DNA from: Symsagittifera roscoffensis
Taxonomy: Eukaryota; Xenacoelomorpha; Acoela; Convolutidae
Direction of reading: 5' to 3'
Assembly: GCF_963678635.1 (NCBI RefSeq)
Contig: NC_087070.1
Span: 3,878,539-3,942,538, forward strand
DNA: 64,000 bases
Shown here: piece after piece, positions 24,001-36,000 of the stretch
How the letters are laid out: every line of letters begins with the position of its first letter
Numbering within the stretch: position 1 is the stretch's first letter
Notes under the pieces: generated by a model
The model's input: the letters and a program-made list of their open reading frames with translations, nothing else
The model's database searches: none
What the model was told of the DNA's origin: nothing
Made by a program: the position numbers and the translations under genes

Positions 24001-27000
24001 AGGAGGACGCCACAGCACCGGCTGCAGACTTTAGGGTCGTACTCGTAAGCTTGGTGGTGATAATAGCTGCTCCTCCTCCATTTTGGTTACCTTCCTGCAC
24101 CGATCCGTCTGTCCAGATCTCTATGTCATCCTTGGTCATTGGTGATGGAGACTTGGGAGTCGCACTTCTCCTTCTTGATGTCTCTGTCTGCCAAGTCAAG
24201 GCGGAAGGAGGTCTCCGGTTGGTACAGTGTCCAAGGAGCAATTTGGCAACTAATCTGTTCGCTGGGGAAGCTGTCCAGCTCGGCGATACAGTCCATCTCT
24301 GTCGCGATTCTCCTCCAGCAGCCTCGGTGTGTCCTCTGGATGTCGGTGTCATCTAGCTCGTGGTCGTTGTTCCTCTTCCAGGATTCATGGGTCCGGCTTT
24401 TTAGTCTTGGTTGCACCCAGGCTTTGGAAGTCTTGTGCGCTGGGACGTCGTCGGGGATGCGGAGTAGACGCTCGCGGAGCACCGACGCCCTCTCTTGAGC
24501 GACATGGCGGAGAGGCGGGAGGTCGGCGCAGGCGAGGAGGGCTTTCTCGTTGGTGAGTCCGAGGCAGCCTGTTATTACTCTCGCACACTTGTTTTGAGCA
24601 GCTTCTACGGCCTTACGGGTCGATGGCTGGGCATGGTTCATCCAGACTGCAGAAGAGTAGTCCGCGACCGCGCGGGTGGTGGCGATATAGGCTGCTCTGA
24701 GGTTGTGTTGGGAGGTCCCGACAGACCGTCTAGCTATGGCGGCAAGGCCGTTGCGTCTCTTTGCCATCCGTTTCTTGACATCTTCAGCGTGTGCGGCAAA
24801 TGTCAGCTGGCAGTCCAGTTTCAGCACCAGGAAAGTAGGAGTTTTCTCGAACTTCACTGGGTGATCGGCGAGGGTGAGAGAGAGCTTGGTCTTATTGGAT
24901 CTAGCGTGAACACAGTGTAGCAGCACTTGCTTTCGGCCGCGTCCTCGTACTCTGCAAGCTGGACTTTCCAGCGGGAGCACCACTCCGTGACCGCGTCTAG
25001 GGCCGGTTGAAGCTTGGTGGCGCATTTCTTAAGCTCTCGGTCGGAGGCAATCAGTGCAGTGTCATCGGCAAAGAGGCTGAGGCCACAGTCCGGGGCTCTG
25101 TCATGGACTGTCTGCCAGATGTCGTTGCAATAACAAAGCCACAGCGCTGGTGCCAGGACGGACCCTTGTGGTAGTCCCTCCCTGAAGACACGCTCCTTGC
25201 TGAGGGTGTCATTCCAGCGCACCCTAGCTCGTCTGTCGGCTAGGAAGCCTTTGATCCAGCGGATCATGCACGTCGGCACCTCTAGGTCCTTCAGCTTCAT
25301 GTAGAGGGCTGCCTTCCACGTCTTGTCGTAGGCACGGCTGAAGTCTAGCAAGACGAGGGCGGCACGGCGAGGTTCCTTGGCCTCTAGGCCGTCGAAGATA
25401 TCTTGGGTCACTCTCGCTAGCTGTTCTTCGGTGCTTCTGCCTCTACGAAAGCCAGCTTGGCAAGGGGCCAGTTTCTTCTTCGACTCCAGGTGGTAGACGA
25501 GGCGGGTGGCGACGAGACGTTCCGCCAGCTTCGCGGTGCAGCTGGTGAGTGCGACTGGTCGGTAGCTGCTGGGTTTCTCCTTGGCCTTCCCTTTCCCTTT
25601 GAAGATGGGTATGATGATCGCCCTTCTCCAACCGTGGGGAGTGTTGCCAGAGTCCCAGGAGTGGTTTATCAGATGGAGGAGGGTTTCCTCTGCGGCTGGG
25701 GGAAGATGTTTCAGCATTTCGTTGCTGATCTCGTCATGTCCCGGGCTCTTCCTGTTCTTCAGGTTTCTGAGGCCACATCTCAGCTGCCTGAGGCTGAAGG
25801 CGCTGCAGGCGTTCTCTTTGTTGCAACCGCATTCCTGCTTGAGGATTGTCCGAGCTTGTCTGGTTGTCGGAAGGTCCTCGCGGCTGTGTTCCACTCTAGA
25901 GACTTTTGCATAGATCTGGCAGAACAGGTCCGCCTTCTGTCGATCTGTGACAGCGTCCCGGAGTGGTTGGCCGGCATCACCAGAGCGTTTGATGGTAGCT
26001 GAATCTTTCTGTTGGCCACCATCTCCACTGAAGTTCTTGAGAGTCCGAAATAGGTCGGTGTCCAGGCTCATCTCGTTGCACTTAGAGTCCCAGAACCGCT
26101 GCTTCTCTTTCTTGATGGTGCTGTCAGCTTGCGCCCGCTTCTCTTTATAGGACTGGATGTTCTCGATCGTCGGGCTAGTTTCAGCATCTTTTCTGGCCTT
26201 CTCTCTTTCTGTTTTTGCTTTCTTGCAGGCGTCGCTCCAGAATGGCCTGTTACGGCCTTTCCGTGCCCCTTTCGGGATGGCAAGTTTGGCAGCACGAAGG
26301 ACCGACTTCAGGAAGTTGCTATTCTCTTCTTCCAGGCTTTTTCCTTCGGGCTTCATGGTGCTGAGGGCGTCCCGGAAGGCATTTGAGTCTGCCTTCTTGT
26401 AGCACCTCTTTGGCTGTGGTCTAGCCCGTTTGTGCGGGAGGTCCCAGATAATCGGCAGGTAGTCGGACCCGACATCCTCGCCTGTCTTCCAGCTGGTCCG
26501 GATGTCCTCTGCTATGTCTCCGGAGCAGATGGTGAGGTCGGGGGATGAGTGACCTCCAGTAGCCGGGTTTGTTCTCGTGTGGGTGTTGCAGTCATTGACA
26601 CAGTGGATATTTGAGCCCAAGATCCAGTCTTCTACCTCACGGTCACGTTGGTCTTCGCTTTGGCAGGAATCCCAGGATGAGTGGGCGTTGAAATCTCCTG
26701 CGATCACCGTGTTGCGCCCGGTGGGGAGATCACGGAGGAAGCTGGGGTCCTCCGGGTTCGCTCTGGAGTTATTAGGTGTCCAGTAGATGTTGACAAGCGT
26801 GGTCTCCTCTCTGTCTCTCAAGGTAATGGCGCAGATGTCGACCCACTCGTTGGCCGACTGGATGGGGAGGTGGGTGTAAGGGGTGTCCAGTCGGATCCAG
26901 GTCAGGACGCCTCCCCTGGGTTTCACGTACGTCTTACGTTGCTGTGGGTTGACTGGGGGTAGGGTTTGCCGTCCTTCCTACCCGCTTCGCAGTACCCGCT

Positions 27001-30000
27001 AGGTGTGACGGATTGGCCTTCCTTCAGCAGCGTCTCTTGGAGGAGGATAGCGAGGGGTTTGTGGCGGTGGATCCAGTTCTTCAGCTCCGTCATGCGCGCC
27101 ATCAAACCGTTGCAGTTGATTTGGGCTATCTTCCTCTGTTGGTTCATCGAGGTGTTTGCCTCTGTTTGTGTGTGGACAGTGGGTGGCGGTTCCTCGATGG
27201 TCGTCGGAATGGGTTCTGATGGGTCGGGGCTCGGCACCGGCTGTACCTCCTCTTGCGGTGTGTCAGCGACATTGTAGGACTCCCTACATTTGGGACACAC
27301 AAAGTCCCTGTTGTGTTGCGAGGTATCAGGAAGTCCTGAGCACTTGAGATGCACCCATCTGTGGCACCAGACACTGCTTGATCTTCCCAAGTTCTTCGCA
27401 CAGGAACCGCATTTGGTGGGTCCCGGGTTTGTTTCTATGCCAGCCATGATCAATAGGATGATCAGTAAGGTGAGGGGTAGCGTCGCTGGCTTCGGCCATC
27501 CCCTAGCCCAAAAAACGTCCCGGAATGTTCGTTGACCCCATCTGGGTGGATCCTGGATTGGAGATATTCTGTCGCCAATGTTGCCATTGGCTTCTGAAGG
27601 CACGACGTGTACGTGATCTCCTTGCCTCCAAGGCAGCAGCTGATGCCAGAGATCGATTTTACGGCCAACTTAGATTCAGCGATGACGTCCGCGTTCACCC
27701 TATACCAGCGCGAGAAAAACAGCCACAAAAGTACAGCCTTTGGGCTATAAATGGAATGGTCCCAATAAAGTTTAGTCTAAGGCCAACACTTGAAAACACG
27801 AAGAAAAAAAAAGAAAATGAGGCTTACAAAAAAGCTATCAAGCTATGAAAAGAAAGACATTTTTCGATCACGAAACACAATAAGAAGTAATAAACAGAGT
27901 GAAAGCGCTGGTCCAAGTAACTAAAACTTCATCATACGTAGGAATTAAACATACTCCATGGATCATTTTATGTTCTAAATTTCCCATATACCATAAGTAA
28001 GTAAAGGAGTACGCCGACCCTGCAGGGACGCAAATAAGAGACGCCGACCCTGCACTATAATCAATGCTACAGGCCATAGAAACATCACAAGTCGGATCAT
28101 AGAAACACTATCTGTTAAAATCGGTTCCATTATGATTGCTATCGCAGCCTGAACGGCATAAAACAGCAGTGACTTATAAAAGTATATGGAAAATAACGCT
28201 GCCTAAAGTAGGACGTGGCCTTGATAAACTGAGAGAACAGTCAGTTTTCAATATCTTTAATGCCATTTTTTCTTTAATGTCATTTTCCGCCATAATTCAT
28301 GATTGATAATTTACTAATGCTGGATCATCATAATTAATGATGATGAATCGATGTGGTGGTTCAAAATAAATTAAATAAATTTTACTCAGATCTTCAGTTT
28401 TTGAAGACTAATTTTGATACACTTATCAGACGCTCAGAGTTAATATTAAATGAATTGTATTTGATTTTAGAAAGATCTGTATAATCATTTTAAAATTGCA
28501 GTATATAACATCGGCAGCCAGGAGAGAAATTTCTTGAGATGTTTTGAGGTCCCTTAATTGGCGTCATGTTATTTTATGCTGAATCAGTTAGTTAGCAGAT
28601 GTCACATAACATAAGTTTTCATAAAATCATTTTGTGCCAGTAAACAAATATATGGCTCACTCATAACACTTCTTCAAGAGTAATTAAAATATTAGGACTC
28701 CCTTTCGTCAAGTCAAATCAGAGAATCAGTAAAAGCAGCTAACCCAAGACTCCCTCCGTGAAAGATTCTTCTAATCGCTCAATAATTCATACAGGAACAG
28801 ATATCTGAAAGTAATGAATTAATCAAATGACATTATGCCACTGAGGGTATTTTATACGCGCGGCGAGGGCTCAATCCCCTTTCGGTCACTATTGGAAGAG
28901 TCGATGTGCCATCCGCTTCCTCAAGGTGGAACCGGTACGACATAATTGATGCAATCGAACACCAAGTAAGGCCCAAGATAAAGAAGAAGGCGCGGGTGCA
29001 AACAAATTAGGTGCGAGGGTTGGCAATTTGCTTCAACGTTACCGATATGATTTTTTTTTACTCAGCGTCAGCCTTACTTTAATTACACTTGCGATCAGCT
29101 TAGTGTATTATTACGAACCTACTGTTGTTTCTAACCTAACTCGCAAATAAATGTGTTCACTAAAAGTTGTAGCTTATTTGGAAATTTCACTGTACTTTTT
29201 AAAATTGTATTGCATCTGTTCTCTGCTTAGTTTGTGGCGTGTTTGCTGCCTATTAAGCTTCCTTGGCTGACTGGTTAGTGTGTGAGCTTCTTAGTTTCTA
29301 TGTAGCAGTTTCGAATCTTAGAGGTAGTAGAGTTTTTGTTAAATCGAATTTCTAATTAATATTATACCACTTTATAGAGCTGCTTTTTGTAGTGTTCTCG
29401 CTACTGTTTGCGAAGTATAGCTTCGCCTATGCTTAAATGTTCATCTGACTTGCACCAATATTTAACTAGCCAGGCTCGGATCTAATTTTTTTCAGCGTGG
29501 GTGTCTTTTTAAAATTGTGTTAACCTTTTTTACATCAACTAATTTGATTTTCTGAGCTTTCCTGAAACAGTCTAAAGATTATTTCAAGGCTTATTTCTTT
29601 TTTTTGCATTTTATAGAGCTGCTCATTGTCTTGTTCTTGCAATTGTTTGCGAAGCGAAGCTTCACCTCTGTGTTAAAATATGTTTATCATTATTAAGAGA
29701 AAGGAACGTAGTGAAGACTCTTATATAGGTTTTGGTATTTTTGTTTTTTTTTCCAGGAAAAAATCTTAAATTGCTTTTATAACTGCAGATATGCATTCAT
29801 ACATATTAATACATAATATGTTAACATAATTTTTAGATTTTCTTGCGAAATAAAAAATATAGCGAAAAAACCTGTTTATCTAGTTTTCTCAAGTTGGGTT
29901 AATGTTATAAAAAAGTGGTAATCATAAATTGTTCTAGAAATTTAAAGAGCTAAAAGGGCATCCATATCAAATAAGTTGATTATTTACTTGCGTTCCTTGA

Positions 30001-33000
30001 CTCTTTTGCAACTGTCTGTTGGCTATTTGGGTTTTTTCGCTATTTGAAAGCTTTCAGATTTCTTGCTATTAGAAAGCTACCAATTTCCATTTTTTGCTCG
30101 TGTTTGCGAAGTGAAGCTTTATTTTTTTTGTAGAAAGAGCTATTGTCCTATTTAGATACAATTTTCATTGCAAAATTTGGTGCCGAAAATGTATGAAAGA
30201 AACATCTAAAATTTTCAAAAAAGTCAGTGTTTTTTTCTGTTTTCTTGCGTTCATTATTTTTGTTTATTATTTAGAATTTATGCTAAAGCAATGGAATTTC
30301 TCCTTTAATTCAATATGAGCGCTTCATAAGTCGATCAGAAGTTCAGTCTGCAAGTCTCATACAAACACAAAAAAGTGAGCGAGCACGTATTCAACGGGTT
30401 GTAACTTCTGTTGAACACTGAACACATGTCAAGCTTGTTTTGTTTTCCGGAACGGCGCTTCAAAGCTCGCTTGCTCGCTTACCAATAGAGCCAAAATATT
30501 AAGCATTAGGCTGCGTAATCCATTCTGCAAAAAAAAATTCACCAGCTTTTCGAATTATTGCAACGCTACAATTTAGCCTATTAATGCCGTGACTTCTCAC
30601 GAGATATTTAAAAGTACTTATTTCGACAGAACTGTTTCAGTATAACTTTTATCGCTCAGTCCGTTCTAAATTCCAGTGTTCCGAATAAAAAATTACGATG
30701 GTTTTAACTCAATGAACAAGACTTATGAAACCTGGCGAAAGTCAATTTCACCAGTTTAGTAGTTGAACAAGGACAAATTCTTTAAGTTATCTGATAGTTT
30801 GGTGCCGGGGCCTAGGAAATTAGACGATAAGCAAATTGGACGGATCTTACAAAAACGAAAATAGACGAATTTTTCTTACAGATCTGGCATTTAAGACGTC
30901 GCTGCTATGAAAAGGAAAGGGCCAACAAAATTAAAAGTCAAGGTATACAAATACAAAAAGAACATAAAATGACAATACCTATCAAAACAATTAATTTAAA
31001 TGAACATAAAACGTCAAATCCGAATATTACACGATAGTTCTGAATTTAATAAATTATGCATAATAGACATGAAAAGTTTACGTTCCTTTTTTTAAAACAA
31101 ATTTCGGCAAATAACGCCTATATTGTTCCAATAAATGTCCAAACTGATAATATTCTCCTCATAATTGTTTTTCAATCGCTGGATTTGGGCATTGAGCAAA
31201 CGACACTTTTTTTTTCTGTGGAGGGTCACCTGTCGAAAATTTTGAGTATACGTTTTTTGTGATTTTTTTTGTTATTCAATTCTTCCATAACTTCTTCCAA
31301 TTTTTCTTTTCCAGGAAGCATGTCATGATTCGCTGGCATTTGTTGTTCGGAGATATCGTGGTCTATCATAAACGTTCCACATAAAAACTCCAAGTTTTTG
31401 GATCCAAGTTTTTTCGACATAATTGACCAAATCTTCAATTTTTGGCTTTTTTTGCAAAAATTGTAGGTGTTTAAGCGAACAAAAAATCACTAATCCGACA
31501 AAATGTAACCTAAAATCTTGATTGTCGCTCGTTTTACTCCACATACCATCTATCTTCACATTCTGTAAAATTCTCGGAATTTTCGGCAAAAATCGATTTC
31601 GTTTTTTTTTAGTAGCCCGCTGCTAATTTTGTGATACCCCGGTGGATTTTCGATTTCCGAGTTCAGTTTAATTTGCTCGTCGTAAATCATTTCCACCGGT
31701 TTTGTCGGATCAAACTGGATTTCGGTCAGAATTTTTGGCGAAAATTTTCTTCGTCGTTGTACATTAGGTCGGGTTCGTGACCGTGGTTGCCTGATTTTCG
31801 AATAATTTGGAGATAACACAGCGATCATGACAACCAATTTTGGTTTTTTTAATCTTTTTTTAATCTATAACCTTCATCGGTATTAAGATTTTGGCCGAAA
31901 TTTAACTGTTGTCTGTAAACAATATTATTTTTCTCACGCAATTTGTCTGCAAAGAATTTTAATCTCTTAGACTTTCGTCTATTTTCTCACAATTTCAGTT
32001 TTGCAAGATCGTCTTATTTCCTTTTAAGTGCCTCCGTCTAATTTGCTTACCGTCTAATTTCTCAACCCCCTTTGGCGCCATATGCTTATTAGTCTAGTAT
32101 AATTAAATGGCTCGAACTAACGTATTATAGTACACTTATCGATTGATCTTTTCAGCCAATCACAGTCAATTGTCGGAAGACAGCGACTACACAAGTGACA
32201 TAGTGGGCGGAGTGAATCACCCCCACCCGAATGAATCAGTGAGCCAATATCACCCCCGACACAGGGCCCAATTCAACCCCACAGATGCCCACTTACCCCC
32301 GTCCTCTGACCAACAACCACCCTACTACCAACCGCACTATGCCAATGACCGCGGAGTGAGACCAGGTTATTATGAGTATGGTGGTGATGAGTACTACCCT
32401 AATGAGTCAATGGGGGGAGGGACCGGTGGTGTTGACGCGGATTATGAAAGGTATCAGCAGGGATCTAGACCTTATGGACAGGGTACTATATACCCTGATG
32501 GGTACATCAGTGACTCGTACTACCACGAAGGAGGGAATTTTGAAGATCCGCAATACTATTATTACGACGAGTACGATCCCGATTTTGACTACTATGACTA
32601 CGACGAAGAGGAGTTTTTCCTTGAAAATGGATACTACCCCGAAGATCACATGATGGCTCTGAACCAAGAACAACCTCCTCACCCTAATTTTCCGGAAGGA
32701 ACGACTCCTCAGAGCTCGGCTGCCGGAAGGCGGAAGCTTCCAGACGTCAGTCAGATCTCGGAATCCGAAGCGTATCTCTCAGATCGATCGGGTTTGGAAG
32801 CTGATCGCGATGCTGCAAATAGACGCCGACAACTTCCGAATGATCCGAGCGCTCTGCGAGTTTCTGTCGGTGGTGTTGCGGAGGTTCCGACAACTTCAGG
32901 AACTTTTACGAGAGTAGCAGATGATGGTTCGATGCTTCCCGGATGTGAGGTGGGGGACCCGAGTGTGGGGTTCATGGGGGCGGAGCAAATGGGGGAAGAT

Positions 33001-36000
33001 GAGTTGATAGGGGATGCAACAGGGGGAGATGAGTACTATGATGGAGAAGAATGGTATCCCGAGGGATACGGACCAGAGGACTATTTTTATGCCGGTTAGT
33101 TGTCCTTCCAAGGCATTATTGGAAAAATAGTAGCAATTATTTTATAAGCGTCTCAAGATACATGTCTCGTGATTACTCTTGGAACAATTTTGGCAGATTT
33201 TCGCATAGTCATTTTCGTATACTTTCTAGTGCATTGATTTTGTGCGTCAATATTTTTGACATCGTATATTGAAAAATTCAAGTCATTTTTAGGTTTTTAA
33301 AGTCTCGGTGAATGAAATGAATTACCCTAATTAGGACGTGTGGTTTTTGCTCAATTTATAGGTCCTATTAGTTATCTGCGCTCTTGGTACCTTTTATGTT
33401 ACATTGAAATTTATATGCTAAGTTGAAGGCAATTTAAGCTCTCTGATAAGATAGCAAATGGCGCATGATTTTTTTCAAAATTGGATTTTAATTTCAACGA
33501 TCGATTAAATTTTTGCTTATGCGGTTATGTTTATCTCAAAGTTGTCGAGCAGAAAAGATTCATAAAGTTCTTAAGGGCTAAGGTGATATTTTATTTTCCT
33601 TCGAAACCTCGAATTTGGAAAATGGTCAGAAACAATTTTACCATTCAAGTTATTAAGACGTAGTTCAGACTCTTCTTAGGTCGAGATGATTTTTTTTCAG
33701 GAAGTCTTAAAATTTGTTCAGGCTCAAATTTAATTTTTTTTTGCGGTTTGACTTTTGATTTAATTTCATGTTCAGTTCATTCCATTGTTAAAAGGAGGGC
33801 AAACTCCACTTTCGAACAGCAAAAGTGTAAAGGTCACGAAAAACGTGATCGACCTTAGTTTCGAAAGTGGAATTTAATTTTCAGATTTCCCAGCGAAATT
33901 AAAATTTTACTTATAGATCCATTTTTCCCTAATTAGGTGAATTTTTTGTTAGGTGAATTAGGCACAAAGTGGCATTCATAAATTGTTTCAGAGAGCTTTA
34001 AAGATTTTTTCAAAAAAACAAGTCAGTATTTTTTTCTGTTTACTTGCGTTCATTGACTCTTTCCCATCTGTCTGTGGCTATGTTTGTTTCTCGCAATTAA
34101 GGTGCCAATGAAGATTACATGTATGGGGCACATCCTGTGCCAGGGGATCCAAATATGGACTACGGCCAGACGGGGCACTACCCCGACGTGCCCCTGGATG
34201 AGTTTGGAAATCCAGTGCACCCTCCGGACGGTGAAGAGTACGACGAAGGCAACTACGAAAATGTCGAGGCACTGTACGAGAGTCGAGCAGCGGACAGGTT
34301 CCAAGGCGTTGATGGAGCACATCCACATCCGGAAGAAATGGAAGGGGAGGAGTTTTTCGAGACTGCCACACCTGGCTACTATGACGAAGAGGGAAACTTC
34401 ATCCCAATCGAAGGTGACAAAGAAACATCCTCCCTACGAGTCCATAATTAATGGTCGTTGTGAACCATAAATTCAATTAGTAAAATAAATTGAAATTTAA
34501 TTAAGTTAATGCGTTTGCCAGGGTTGCAAAGACAAGTTGATTCATTTTGTAATATGAGTATCTTTAACCGTAAATGGCGTGCATTGACTGACTTTCCACT
34601 TGCTTGATTGTTCTTAATGAAATGTCACTTTTTCTCAGCTTTATTGGAGATTTGGCTCGAACAGTTAGCATGTCTGCTTGACGATCTCCCAATCCGGTGC
34701 TACCGCGAGGATTGATCTATAGTTTTAGATGTCTGGGTCCAAGTATGATAGTTGGATTCCAAGACTAAGCAAGTATGAAAGATGGGTCCTACCCAAGTAA
34801 ACAAATGTAAACAAGAAAACATGGTTCGCTTAGAAAAATTCGAGACCTAAAAAGATTTCTTCAAGGACACATCTAAAATGAAGGGGACCCAACTATCAAA
34901 CTTGTGCCGAGGTCTGGACAATCGATTAAGATCAACCAATTCAGATTCAGATAAATACTTGTTAATATTCCGGGAATATTCTTACCCGCTCTGTCGAAAC
35001 CAAGATAAATCTTTTTCCTAATTATAATAACAAATAACCTGAGAATCAGCCGTTTGAGCTATCGCGAACGAAGCATTCAAGGTCAGATAAGATTGAAGAT
35101 GATGTTTTGTAGATGAGCAGCTGGAGGGGTACGAAGACACTGAGATGTACGAGAACCTGTACTATGACGAGTACGAGGAGGGAGGGGAGTACTACCCGGG
35201 CGAGTTCGCGTATGATGAAAACGGGGAACCCATTCTCCAGGAGGCACCCTACAGTCTAGACGACTCAACTGTCATGTACGAGAACTACATGCTAAGGTAC
35301 TACGATTTTAAAAAGAGTTTTCCAATTAAGGTCACTATGAATTCAATTTGAGATATGTGGAATTCTTCCACGATATGCTAGTATTTTTTAACGATGTGAA
35401 ATTCACTTATTTTATATAAAATTTTGTTCACGCTAATTTTTCATCTAGGCTGCCTTGTCCATAAGAGCTTTTTCAAAGGTATATTGGATTGGATTCAAAA
35501 GAAAATGGTATCTCTAGTTGGTTTTTTATAGCATCTCAAATCGATGTCATGTCGGTCAGCCTTCTCTATGTAATAAACGTTTACATGCTTAGTGAAAAAC
35601 CACAACTACTCAACTCTTTTTGGTCCTTACTTTTTTTTGATACATGACGATAGTTGAATTTAGATGCTCTCCATTTTTTTAAGTTACGAAGACGACCAAC
35701 AAGACCCTGTAGTTCACAAAACAGATATTGGCAACCTTCATCTTCATCACCATCAAGCAGCAGGGGGAGTTGCAGTGCCGTTTAGTGAGCAGTTACACGT
35801 GGACACCTCCTCGGGGGGTCAGTTGGCAGACTTTGACCTCAGTCGGGATTATGCGAACTTGAAATCAACTGGAGCAGGCGGCCTTGCGAAAGGTCAGTTT
35901 TCAATGATCGTATTAGGAAATTTGCATTATGGCCCATAAGGATTATCTCATGAGTTAATTGGTATGTTTTGGAAATATTTAGGAGAGCCATATGACCACC

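Larger units (their letters stand above)
23320..27730 (-). mobile_element. decayed APE-type non-LTR retrotransposon (LINE), antisense to unc-13
   Basis: A GC-rich block unlike the flanking AT-rich intron. Reading on the minus strand, in order: 2A-like motif, PHD-like finger, APE endonuclease, reverse transcriptase, RNase H, and a C-terminal CxxC..H..C knuckle. This order, with a 2A-like/PHD front end and RNase H behind RT, fits the RNase H-bearing APE clades (Ingi/I-like); clade assignment is inference. At least four frameshifts (about 26960, 24900, 24170, 23830) and one stop (about 23645) make it non-functional. No poly-A tail or target duplication was found; the 5' limit (about 27.7 kb) is estimated from the GC change. 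Confidence 0.9.

Noticed and set aside
23180..27535. Numerous + strand ORFs up to 181 codons over the LINE
   Set aside because: Antisense shadows; LINE motifs are all on the minus strand. Only 22964-23319 was kept, as an open question.
28013..28056. Direct repeat GCCGACCCTGCA as a transposon boundary
   Set aside because: Only about 30 bp apart with nothing between them; a minor local duplication.
32372..33111. Alternative-frame ORFs over the acidic exon
   Set aside because: Shadows created by GAT/TAT/GAC-rich codons of the true frame.
34640..34720. tRNA-like strings in intron 6 (also near 6235, 17735 and 58040)
   Set aside because: Only partial box similarity; no cloverleaf.
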